Assembly (NCBI RefSeq): GCF_037975245.1
Contig: NC_092575.1
Location: 18,863,341 to 18,927,340 of the forward strand
Reading direction: 5' to 3'
DNA length: 64,000 bases
Source: Apostichopus japonicus
Lineage: Eukaryota > Echinodermata > Holothuroidea > Aspidochirotida > Stichopodidae
Below the pieces are notes generated by a model. It did no database searches, was not told the origin of the DNA, and worked only from the letters and a program-made list of their open reading frames with translations. Below are positions 40,001 through 49,268 of the stretch, piece by piece; within the stretch, counting starts at the first letter, position 1, and every line of letters starts with the position of its first letter. The position numbers and the translations under genes were made by a program.

Positions 40001-43000
40001 TACATACCAAGCATGAATACTATATTAAAGTGAGCACATTCCACGTTGTTTATACTGAGCTGGTTTCAACAGAACGAGTTGTCATATGACCCAACCTCAT
40101 CACCAAAGCTTACTTGATCATTATACGCTACATACCAGGCATTAATACTATATTAAAGTGAGCCAATTCCACGTTGTTAAACTGAGCTGGTTTCAACAGA
40201 TTTAAGCGAGGTATAAACATGACCCTTTCCCAAGCTACCTACCGGGCATAAATACTACACAGGGCATTTCAATTCATTTTACATTCAACTGCAGGTATCG
40301 ATGGATCTAAAATGAGCTGTAAACAGCATCTCACCTCATTAAAGAAGTTTGCTTGAGCACCAAGAGATAAAAGTCGTAAACAAGTCTCCAGGTTGCCAGT
40401 TCTTACACTTGAGTGGAGTTGCTGTAATTATGGAAAGAAGAAAGGAAAACATTTCAACATAATCAGAGCATTAGCTGCTGTGCATGTACATCTGCCACAA
40501 AGATGAGCTCATCAGGGAGGAGGTACAAGGTCTATTAAAATGATTCAAGGAGACTGCTATGAACTTGTAAGGTCTGCATCATAATCCATCCTTCAGAGGT
40601 TCTTCCTGCCTAATTGCTAATTACATTGTTTTAAAGAGAGCACATTTTTATTGGTGGAGTTGAGTCAGTTGACAGGAAGTGTCAAACATGCACCGGAAGA
40701 AAGTTATCCCTGCCGATATGTGAATATTCAATGGCCACACTGTAGATTTATGTTACAGGCCATGTGATTTCACGATCATCAAGTTTTAAGGAGAGCCTCC
40801 CAACTGCTAAAAGGATTTTAAACTCTATCGGGGCAAACTTTTAACGATGTTTAAACAGGTACAAGTCCCTCCGACTACCAGGTCTTACTTTGAATGTTCA
40901 CTTGTGCAGCATATTTCGTTGTCCGGAATAAAAATATCGTAGCCCAAAAAAAATAGCAAAGAATGACTAACATATATGTACACAGAGATATGTAGGATTG
41001 GTGCATATAACAGCAGCTTTGAGCCAGTAAAACTCCCATTCAGTCACGGTTCCGAACTGTACATATATGCCAACCACTGATGTTGTTTTATTTCATTACA
41101 CTGTTGATCTCCAAAGTGATCAAGGTTGATTCCAATATATATCATTTTACATATTTGTGGATATTTATTGGCATCAATGTAACCGAATTTGATATTACAG
41201 CTATTCATCAGCAGGACGACCGCCAATGCTAATTTTGGTTGTCCGAACAGAATTTGGTAGTCTTGAACAATTATAGGGCCATTAAAGATGTGTGCTGTCT
41301 ACAGTGCTCAGAGGAGGAGGGGGGGGGGGCATTTTTCTTCCCCTTTATTTCCCTCTCTCGTCAATTCAATCATCATCTGAAATTTTTCTTTTCTTCAGGG
41401 AATCATCCTCATTCCTCTCTAAGTTTCTTTCTTTTGATATATTCCTCACAGATGACATAATTGGTGATACTTTTACATTTTTTGTAATCTTTGACTCATT
41501 CCTGGAAAATGGTATTTCAAACAATTTGAAATGTGCCAATATCTAACAGAAAAGAACAAATAGCAACTAAATGAAGCTAAAACCTTATGTATTGTATAAT
41601 GAGTGATGGAAAATTTAAAATTTCCAGTAAATTTTATACTTCTAGCAGAATACCTAAAATCATCTAGCATTTCTTCCTGTACCTATCTGGCAACAGCAGA
41701 ATGAAGCATAGTCATTGTATCAATCAAGTAGCAAATGCTCCAATCAATTCTCCACAGAGAAAAATAATTATCTTATGAAAAACAAAAAATTGATGATAAA
41801 CAAGAATTAAGCAAAAAAAATTGAACAATAAGGAAACATCTCAGTTACATATCCCATCCTGAGTTCTAGAAATTGACAACAAAATTTAATGAAAGGCAAA
41901 TAATTTGTTTTAATGACAAGAAGCTTTGCCTCAAATTGCAGACTACCCACTGTTCTTCACTTCCTGAAGCAAGTACTTACAGACATGACTGGACTGGCAT
42001 GCAAGCAGTCACGTTCCATTAGGAAGGAGATTTTGAGGCAGGGTGCGTAACCTAGCAACAAGGAATATTGTGTTTTTGCTATGAGACAGTGTATTGTCTG
42101 GTAGTTAAGTCTACTAGCTAGTACACTTAAAACTGGGTCTGTGGTTGTCAAAATTAGACCACTAAATTATTCCCTTGGGGTTATAACTGTAAAGAAATCT
42201 TACAGTCTCTCCTGGAAATATGAAAAATTGTCTGACATTTTTACTTGTTTAGCTTTGCATAAGACCACATGGAAAACAAGGACACAATTGTCCACCATGT
42301 GTTTGAGTATTCACGATATTACAACTTGGACAATGGACATATAAAGTGCAAATTGAGTGGTTTTGGCAAATAAAGTGGTTAGCAAACTTGACCATAAACT
42401 GGTACTTGCCAAGCAGAATATTACTTGAGTGTTCAAAATTTCATGTAGCAGATTTGGATGGCTTTGAGTTTTGTCTCATATCAAAGACCACAGTTTCTGT
42501 ACATACACAGCTGCTATAAATCTCTATATTTGTTTGTTTGTTGTTTTTTTCTCAGTTATTTGATTATTTTGTTTAGCATTCTGCTATGTATTACCGGATA
42601 CTTCATTCCCCTGCTTGCAAGTTTTACAACACATACATTTGATAGGTACATAGGTAACACAAACACCTATTTTTTGAAATATTACAGCACCAGCACAAAA
42701 CTGGTCTAGTTTTAGTAAATCCACTATTAGTGTAGTCTAATGATTATGCAATATATATTCACTCCCATCGATTGGCTTTGCTCATAATTAGGGGCAAACA
42801 TTCGTAAACTTTATGCCCTTTTATTTGCATCCATCATTGGATAATGCTTGCCGCACAATGATTCACATATATAATATAATTTGTGACAGCTTGTGTGACG
42901 TTTCGAAGCTAAATTAGTCATTGTTCTAGTGTCAAACTAGTTTTCAAACCAATCAAACATAATTGGTATGTCATGTATGCAAACCTAAATAGACAAAAAC

Positions 43001-46000
43001 TGAAAGAGGCAATAATAAGCATACAGTAGTAACAGAAGAAGCTCTAGATACTGTTGGGTTAGTCAAGAAAAAAATCCCTTTGGTGTTGTCACTTACTGTT
43101 TTGCAAAGGAGTCACCTGCAAGCACGTTGTCATTTGTTTTTATGTCAGTAGGTTTACATAATTAGTTTAACATTAGTTTACATCATTACAAGTATAACAT
43201 AGTTGTTATTGAAAGAGCTATACAAAGCCGGCCAGGAAGTAGGATCTTAACAATAATAAAGCGCCTAGAGCTGTATCATATCTTGAGGTGTAACAGATAA
43301 GTAGGTGGCCTAGATGCACTTGCACACATTTTATCGTACAATTTCAAAGAGAGCGAAGAAGACGGAGTATCATCGGTGAGGAACACGATAGACATAACGT
43401 AGAATGTACCTAAACAACCACATTCTAGAAAGTGAAATTCATGACAAATTTGGCAGAAAGACTCGGACAGAGATAAGTCTAGAAAATCCTTGAATTATTG
43501 GGCGACTTTGACCATGACTTTCTCCTATGCCTGTAGACTTGATTTGCAAATTTCCAGGGACTATTCGTACACTCTGGAAACAGTCATGCTGTTCCATTGA
43601 TGGTTATGTACTGTACCTTACTGTCTGTTTCCATGAATTTCTTAAATCTTCAAAATTGATTCATGATTTTCTAATTTTGAAGACATTTCCATATCATAGT
43701 AGCTTGCATATATTAAACTTTGACACTTTATTGAAGTCATTTCTAATTGTGACAGCATTTCCATACAGCAGCTCCTATGTTATACCTACACACTACATTA
43801 AAGTGTGCAGCAGCATAAATGCACAACCCGAACCAGTGATCACTACTGTTACAATCGCGAGGCGATGCGGTTGGTAACATTGAACAATTGTGACTGTGGT
43901 GCAATCGGTCAGACACTTCCATTTTCAGGTGTTACCGCAAAGCGAAGGAATAAGTCTTACAGACTAATTTCAGTATTGGAGAGTGCTGGTATGATCATAG
44001 GAACTTACATCCTTATTCTGTTAGAATGACTGTCCACCCAAGCTCAGACTTCTTAAAGTATATCACGTGTAAAACAACTGCAATGACCTCAGTGACATAG
44101 CAAAGTGAATTTTATTTAAATGTAAGTTTGCCGCTGAAGAAGATCCTGCTTGGATCAACACGTAAGGCCCTTTAACTCACATACATGTACCTGCACAGGC
44201 TTTGTGCAATTAAATAGCTACAATTTTGCTGTAAGATTTTTATCTCCATTTAATTTTTTTATTTATTTTTTCTTATTTATTTATTCTGCAAACCTCCATC
44301 TAAGATAAACCTTTCAACATATCTTGGAAGTAAGTACCTGTAAAGTTGGATTTGTTATAGGCTGTCTCATTAGCAGTCCTGAGATTACATAAGACGTTAC
44401 CTCATTGAAATCTTCATCTTTAACTCTGTGCACAAAGTCCAGCCGCTGGTATTTGGCTCGAATGAATTCTGATTTACCAGGACTGAAAAGAGAAACAAGA
44501 CAGATTTGTTAATGTTACCACATGTGGTGACAAGGGTACTGGTAATGATCTTAACTCTATACCAATGGCATTTAAGGGTAGGGTTTGGATCTGGTCCGAT
44601 ATTTGAAATTAAGCGGATAAAGGTGCTTGTTACTTAAAGCTTTGTGAGATTGTGTACTGTAGTAAAACTAAGCATGATTTGTTTATTGCACGCAGGTATA
44701 TCTATAGTTTTCCACTTGAAGAGCTGTAAATATCCCAAATTTATAAAACGATAATGAGCTTAACTGATAGTACTATGAAATCAAGTGTAACCTACATGTC
44801 TTTCCACTATCGGTACAGACTAATCTTACACTACAGTAACTGCCGTTTTAACATGTCATGATTATTATTATTTTTATTATTATTGTCATCTTTAATGAGG
44901 ATAGTCCTGCTCAGTGCAGAAGCACTGCTTTCCAGAGGAGCCCTCAAGATTGGTTTTATTATGTGTTTGAATCTGTCAGGTTATTGGATTATACCAAATG
45001 CAAGTGCTTTTCAGACAGGAGCTACTGTACTCAATGTTTTCCATGATAATACAGCCTTGCAGAATATGAACCATACAAAACCTGAGTATAACATTCAAGA
45101 ATTTTATAATTTTGCAATACCTGGCCCTTCGGCTACTCTGCTTGGCACAAGCAATATTAATTTTATTTCCATGGTACCTAGCTAAATGATACCATTCTTT
45201 AATTAATGACAAATTCCTTATTATTTCTATGTGAAAGCACTGCAGGGGTCATGCATTATAATTTAATTGTAGTGAGTTGGAAAATCCAGAACAGTGAAAA
45301 AACTTCCTGCCTCCACCGAGATTCGAACCCGGGCCTCCCGCTATATATGCGGACACCATAACCACTACGCTATGGACGCTGATTGTATGTCCAGAGGTTC
45401 GAAATCGGTAAGGAAGGTCGTAATTCCACTGTAGGCGTTTGTCACCTGTATCTAGTTTTATTTGGGTGTTTTGTTTTTCTTTTGGGGTTTTTGGGTTCTG
45501 TTTTGGGTGACATATTTTGCCTAACTCTAGAGATCAAACAGGATTCTAACCAACTAGAAATCATTTTTGATTCCTAAGGCCGGATCTCGATACTTTGAAC
45601 AGACTTTTGTTAATGAAATGGAGGTAAACGACAAAGGCAAATGAATATAGATATATAGATATATACACATATATAGATCTATATATTTAGATATATATAG
45701 ATGTATATAGATATAATAAATATGATTGACTCACTGAAGTGGTTCATTTGGTCCAGGTTTTCTCTTTCCACTTCTTACATTGGATGGGTCAAGGAGTGAA
45801 TGTTCCCAGATGGTATTAGACCCACTCGTCACTAGAGCATGGAACATCTGCAAGAAAAACCAGAGCTTATGAGTTTCCTACATCAATATTAATTAACGAC
45901 GTCCTGGTGCAACCAAAGCATAACAAGGTCATGCGGTTTAACCCCTTCATCATCTTTATATGGTCCCATATACAGAGTATCTTTCTACCTTACCTGTATA

Positions 46001-49000
46001 TTTTTTCCATGACATTTTGAACATATCTGTGTTCACTATGATATTCCTAAAATTCCCTTAAATAATCGTCCAACTTTAGCAGTAAACTTAACCTTAGTCG
46101 TTTGGTTGAACAGCACATGCACAGTACATGTTCTTTTCAAGAGAATCGTGATACCATCATGACGTACAGGGTACCACTGTCATTCCCGTCATGACCTCAT
46201 CATGGTTCCACAACCTTACCAAACTGGGGTGTGAGAATAAAGGAATCTTGATGGAATACAACTGGGTTCTTTATGTATTGCAGGGAATAATTTTGTGTTC
46301 ATATTTTGTGTAGCAGTTTTGTAAGCTTTCTTAAGTTTTCTCTATTATAGAGTTTACTATGGTTCTTTTGCCCTCCAACCCCCCCCCCCCATCTCCCTGA
46401 CAAAAAAAATGCTATATACATGATACATCTTTAAACTGGTATAGATCAATTTGCCAACTTTGCATAGCATTTTGCTATAGATTTGATACAGTTTTGTAAA
46501 AATAAAAATTCTCCTGTATTGGCTCTGTCTAGTATACATTTTTTCTAAGAAAGTACATGTACTGTACCTTAGTGTGAAATACTAGAAATTGATAAGATTT
46601 TTCACAATATTCGCTATTAATTGGGAGGAGGGATTTGGATTCAACGCTCAGATATCTAGGTGAACCTTCCAGAATGATTTACCTGTACATAGTTTTATCA
46701 ACAGGTACATATTTTTCCTGAGATTTATAAGTAACACAGACATTCATTTCTGTAAACCTGCCAATTTATCTTTTAAACTGTGAACATACTAGCTCAATAA
46801 CCAAAGTTACGATCCTGTATTTTCACTATCAGTATGTCAATCTGATATTTTGTTCCTTCATTGGCAGTAGTTGAAAGGAAAAAAAAAAAGTTTAATGAAC
46901 TTCAAAGTTGAAAATGCAACCAAAACATCAAACCTACAATAAAAACACCTCCCAGTAAAAAAAATGAAGCAGATTTGTGATGTTGTTTAAATTACCTCAA
47001 AGAGACTCTGAGGCCAGTTCCCACCATGCTGTAGCGACCTTATTTGGGAAACGTGTCTGCCAAGACTTCGATGAACACTACAACATTCATGACATAGTAA
47101 CACACCTCTGTTGATGGATGCCCATCCTGGATCTGTAAAGGTTAATATTATATGGTTAAGAAATTGTATTTACTTTACCTCCTTGTCGCCCATTTCCCAT
47201 TGCAAGTCTTAAAGGTACGCTGTATTGGCCTCAAATATGCTAGATATTCAAATATCATCATCTTTGGTGAAAATTCTTAAACTGTTTTTATTACAACCTT
47301 CGAGGAAATTTTCCACTGGGACATTTAGTCATCTTGTGTGTTCCTTAAAAATGTCTGAGAACAATTTGGAGAGAAAAATCCCTTCAGGAGAGCACTTTTT
47401 GAAAACTTCTAGCAATTTTATAGTGTGCTATAATTTGGGGCCTATTACTGACTACCTTTAACATTTACAGTACCTTGCACAGATAGACTTCTGTGGCCAA
47501 AGAGTACAATATGTGTGACTGTTACAATGTATATAACCCTCTTTTGATTTTCCATTGATTGTAGAGGGTCCTACCTTCTTTCTAATGGCCTCTGACTTAG
47601 TTATCAATTTATTCTCTCTTGTCTCTATACAAAGGTTTGCCTTGAGCAGTAACACTAATGGGCACCCTCCCCCCCCCCCTTAACATCCCAGGTTTAGCCT
47701 TGGATCAAAACTATGTCATAAAAGTGCCTTAAGAGGTTTAACAGGTTAGTTTTAATGTAGAAAACTGAACAGGAGGGACATGAGGTCCCCCATCTAGGAC
47801 CCTATGAAGAAAAAAAGAGCTGATCACAGATTCATCAAAACTATTACAATTCTTAAAATAACCATTATTGTTAAAACCATTGACACTTTTAGAAAGGTCA
47901 TGCATAGTTGCATACTTAATGAAAATAAAAAATCATAATAAAAAAATACAACAGCAGGAAAGCTACTTGCTTTTCTGAACACTGAAACAAAGTAATCATT
48001 CAACAAATACTGTACGCAAGACCTTGAATGTCTGTAACAACAATATCAGAATACAGTAGGTATCCCGGTGAGAAATAAATGAACCTTTACCTTTGTGCTT
48101 TGACCTGACATAGGAAAAGAAAGCCCCTGGATTTTCCTTGATATTAAGCACAATGCCCACCTCAAAACAGAGCTTGGCTCATGAGACTAGCTGTTGGACC
48201 TTTGACATGCTGGTCTTTAAACTTGGTCAAAACAGAATCAGACCTTTTATTTCAAAAGCAAACAAAAACAAAAACAACAATTTCCACAACCTTCGCTTTT
48301 TCCTAACTGCCATTATCACAGCCCTTGTCATCCAAGATGGTTAACCAAAGCTATGCCTACAGTTTGACAATGGAACATAAGAATTTCATTACCAAATAAA
48401 AGTTTTCAATGAGGCAATCCCATGATTCTGCAGCTTTCTTGCCTTCCGTCAAATTAACATCTTCAATATCCTTCAGAAAGTGTCGATTTTGCCATATCAG
48501 CCTTAGCAATACCAGGAACTATCTCTGCTTACTGGCAGAATGGTATACATTACACCAAACATCGAAGGCAACAATATCATGGTCACTTTCACCAGTTTAC
48601 CTACACAGTGCTCTTTGTCAAGTTTTTGTCAACCATATTGGTTTCATTTTCAAGACAAGATCAAGAGGATTGTCTTGTCTGGTACAGTAGGAAAGATACA
48701 TGTTGATGCAAAAACAATCCTAGTAAAAAAAATCGCTTGTACTTTGTAGTAGCCTACTGTACCTTTACTACCAAGTCAACCATTTTTCCAATAAATACCA
48801 GGGAAATTAAATTCTCCCATTATAACCACTTCACCATTGAAGCAATCTTGATTGATTGAAACAGCAACCATCTCTTTCTACAACAGCAAGCTATCGTACT
48901 CTGCACTCTTGATATACAAGGCTTTAAAGTTCGAAACTTGGTAACAGAAATTTTAAGCATAGGCTTAATGTGAAACTATTTTCAACACATATTCCTATTC

Positions 49001-49268
49001 AAAAGTAGCAAGTTACAGATTAGCATGGGCTGTTAGTACACTCAGTAAATGTAGAACTGTAAAGGATAGGCTAGATTCATATTTCTTCTGTCAAAGAAGC
49101 ACCCGTCCATCTATTATGGGTAAGGGTTTACCTAGGTTATACTTGTTAATGTTATAGGCTAATGTTATTAGCATTAACAAAGAAATAATCTGGTTTCTTA
49201 AACTCACCTGCTGCTCCACAATCACCACAGATCTCGGAGGGCGTACGTGGTTTTATGTTACTCCTCAT
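24004..49268 (-). CDS. GIT1/2: GIT1/GIT2-type ArfGAP scaffold protein (complete, 18 coding exons)
   Basis: Exons: 49268-49208, 47132-46996, 45847-45735, 44482-44401, 40421-40335, 38058-37928, 37267-37173, 35822-35725, 35294-35222, 34247-34156, 33711-33606, 30852-30650, 29603-29454, 27694-27401, 26596-26496, 25956-25732, 24986-24923, 24192-24004. All junctions are in phase: 2301 nt, 766 aa, the usual GIT length. Domains: ArfGAP zinc finger (1-~125), ankyrin repeats (~132-235), Spa2-homology region (~269-358), acidic linker, coiled coil (~427-500), Ser-rich linker, C-terminal paxillin-binding FAT-like bundle (~650-766). GIT proteins stimulate GTP hydrolysis by Arf6-type GTPases and hold beta-PIX and paxillin at focal adhesions and endosomes; that is family knowledge. 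The ATG at 49268 is the only in-frame start before the first Cys pair. Vertebrates have GIT1 and GIT2; this is probably the single pre-duplication orthologue. Confidence 0.95.
25258..25689. mobile_element. Penelope-like non-autonomous element with 14-bp TSD (copy 2)
   Basis: Target duplication GAAAATAAACCTAA at 25258-25271 and 25676-25689. The left end AATAAAACTGTTAGCAAACT and the CCTAGCAGGATCTTCTTC core match the other two copies. The right half is purine-rich (GGGA/GAGA) and lacks the inverted head. It lies in the GIT intron between exons 16 and 17. Confidence 0.82.
26167..26478. mobile_element. hAT-type MITE with 8-bp TSD (copy 1)
   Basis: Ends CAGGCGCGTAG and CTACGCGCCTG form a terminal inverted repeat at about 26175-26470, flanked by the perfect 8-bp direct repeat AGGCTAGT. 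The interior shares CTCCCAGATCGCTGGAAATG and CTGCCCCCTTCGCCCC with the copy at 51009. It lies in the GIT intron between exons 15 and 16. Confidence 0.87.
27942..28003. repeat. (AT)n microsatellite
   Basis: About 62 bp of uninterrupted AT dinucleotides, adjoining the 3' end of SINE copy B. Confidence 0.97.
28004..28210 (-). mobile_element. tRNA-derived SINE (copy B)
   Basis: On the minus strand the order is TTGGTTAGAATCATGTTTGA, AGAGTAAGGCAAAATATGTC, GTGACAAACGCCTAC, GGACATACAATCAG, then a tRNA-like region with A box TAGTGGTTAGGGTGTC and B box GGGTTTGAATTC. It continues directly into a (TA)n tract (27943-28003). About 85% identical to the copy at 45300-45565. Confidence 0.82.
29360..29456. 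repeat. ~47-bp tandem duplication at the GIT exon-13 donor
   Basis: CTATGAAGTTACTAAAAAAT...TTCTCACCAT is followed by CTTATGAAGTTATTAAGAAA...TTCTCACCAT. Read on the minus strand, this duplicates the exon-13 donor context ATGGTGAGAA, placing a second donor-like site 47 bp into the intron. Confidence 0.85.
30858..31327. mobile_element. Foldback Penelope-like non-autonomous element with 15-bp TSD (copy 3)
   Basis: Target duplication TTAAAGAAGAGATGA at 30858-30872 and 31313-31327. The left part matches copies 1 and 2. The right ~200 bp (about 31110-31312) is the same head sequence inverted, ending in CTTACTTTTACACA. The left TSD copy is the pyrimidine tract of the GIT exon-12 acceptor, read on the minus strand. 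Confidence 0.85.
31960..32500. repeat. Three tandem copies of a 212-bp unit
   Basis: TTTAAGTGGTCCATAGCAAC and CTGCTAGCATAATATGCATG recur at intervals of exactly 212 bp (anchors 31971, 32183, 32395). Copies 1 and 2 are nearly identical; copy 3 is truncated. Repeated minus-strand ORFs here are by-products of the repeat. Confidence 0.95.
32536..32908. mobile_element. piggyBac-like MITE with TTAA target sites
   Basis: TTAA lies at 32536-32539 and 32905-32908. The inner ends are AGGCATTGAAGACTCGC on the left and GCGAGTCTTCACACCCT on the right, an imperfect terminal inverted repeat. TTAA duplication is the hallmark of piggyBac. No transposase sense remains in the 365-bp interior. Confidence 0.78.
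33606..35294 (-). CDS. GIT1/2: GIT exons 9-11: Spa2-homology domain
   Basis: Two helical repeats are visible: LSNRLFEELAMDVYDEVDRR in exon 9 and GRQKLATFSARDFATLITDI followed by LKEAKRRQL in exon 11, separated by PFLPLNPELSSTRNQ in exon 10. In the family this region binds beta-PIX, MEK1 and FAK. Introns carry a foldback element (34645-34820). Confidence 0.92.
34645..34820. mobile_element. Foldback element with ~40-bp near-perfect arms
   Basis: TGTGACCTTTCATACCCACC and CTCCTCGATTTGCATACTTA in the left arm are mirrored by TAAGTATGCAAATCGAGGAG and GTGGGTATGAAAGGTCACA in the right arm. Weaker pairing (TGCACACTTA/TAAGTGTGCA) extends inward. It lies in the GIT intron between exons 9 and 10. No clear target duplication. 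Confidence 0.82.
36122..36194 (+). tRNA. tRNA-Met(CAT)-like sequence, probably a pseudogene or SINE head
   Basis: Acceptor GGCTGGG pairs with TCTAGCC (with G-T pairs). A D arm begins TAGCTCAGG. The anticodon arm is TGGG-CTCATAA-CCCA, with anticodon CAT. The T arm is weak (GGCTTGAATCC where GGTTCGAATCC is expected). No terminator-like T run follows closely. It lies in a GIT intron, antisense to the gene. More likely a tRNA-derived repeat or pseudogene than a working tRNA. Confidence 0.5.
36630..37135. repeat. Degenerate ~100-bp repeat (AACTTTAAAGGAGCTTAG)
   Basis: GCTCCATTAAAGGAGCTTAG, GCTACTTTAAGGAGCTTAGA, GCAGCTTTAAACGAACC, GCAACTTTAAAGGAACT and AAACTTTAAAGGAG recur at roughly 75-150 bp spacing. 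Old and diverged; in the GIT intron between exons 7 and 8. Confidence 0.6.
37173..40421 (-). CDS. GIT1/2: GIT exons 5-7: ankyrin repeats
   Basis: Exon 5 encodes QLHSSVRTGNLETCLRLLSL, exon 6 GNTPLHVASKEGQTLQCELL and DKNGKTPADLAR, exon 7 EAGHYELADRIIQGQYELTD and ends SFVCGKKP. The TPLHVA and G-TP-D-AR signatures are those of ankyrin repeats. The 2.3-kb intron between exons 5 and 6 carries a degenerate tandem array (39715-40310). Confidence 0.93.
39715..40310. repeat. Degenerate ~135-bp tandem array, about 4.5 copies
   Basis: Units begin (C/T)GCTACATA(C/G) and contain GCATGAATACTA, GTGAGCCCAT, ACTGAGCTGGTTTCAA and AGATCTAAATGAGGTGTAAC, ending CTTGATCATTATA. Starts near 39719, 39857, 40000, 40127 and 40237. 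In the GIT intron between exons 5 and 6. Confidence 0.88.
44127..44215 (+). mobile_element. Relic of the Penelope-like family (copy 4)
   Basis: CTGAAGAAGATCCTGCTTGG then ATCAACACGTAAGGCC parallels the conserved core of the 10374, 25272 and 30873 elements. GCACAGGCTTTGTG may match their left end. Strongly diverged. Confidence 0.55.
44401..49268 (-). CDS. GIT1/2: GIT exons 1-4: ArfGAP domain
   Basis: Residues 14-37 form the zinc finger C-x2-C-x16-C-x2-C, ICGDCGAADPGWAS followed by GVLLCHEC. The next residues, CCSVHRSLGRH, contain the conserved catalytic arginine (R42). Exon 3 encodes SNTIWEHSLLDPSNV and exon 4 KSEFIRAKYQRLDFVHRV, both near-identical to vertebrate GIT. All catalytic positions are present, so GAP activity is expected. 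Confidence 0.94.
45300..45565 (-). mobile_element. tRNA-derived SINE (copy A) with foldable cloverleaf
   Basis: Minus strand 45379-45309 folds as a tRNA: acceptor GCGTCCA/TGGAGGC (6 of 7 pairs), anticodon stem CCGC/GCGG with 7-nt loop ATATATA, T arm CCGGG-TTCGAAT-CTCGG. The leader includes GTTAGAATCCTGTTTGATC and GTGACAAACGCCTACAGTGG. Unusually, the tRNA-like part sits near the 3' end of the unit. It lies in the GIT intron between exons 3 and 4. Confidence 0.82.
47209..47461. mobile_element. Possible piggyBac-like MITE (TTAA-AGGTA ends)
   Basis: TTAAAGGTACGC at 47209 and the inverted ACTACCTTTAA at 47451-47461 bound about 250 bp in GIT intron 1. The inverted repeat is short, so this is less sure than the element at 32536. 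Confidence 0.5.
48080..48905 (-). mobile_element. Decayed LINE endonuclease region
   Basis: Minus-strand translation shows GEVVIMGEFNFPGIYWKNG (the APE-endonuclease GDFNFP motif), then RQDNPLDLVLKMKPIWLTKT and GESDHDIVAFDVW (the SDH motif), then a linker-like segment. These motifs occur in the expected order and spacing for a non-LTR retrotransposon ORF2. Several stops and frameshifts break it. It lies in GIT intron 1. Confidence 0.78.

Noticed and set aside
41239-41546. Overlapping plus-strand ORFs around a poly-G run
   Set aside because: Low-complexity content and two competing frames; no family resemblance.
43527-44029. Plus-strand ORFs of 116 and 74 codons
   Set aside because: No known motif, in a GIT intron; likely chance ORFs.
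44858-45185. Plus-strand ORFs of 60-100 codons
   Set aside because: No recognisable domain, no splice support, inside a GIT intron.
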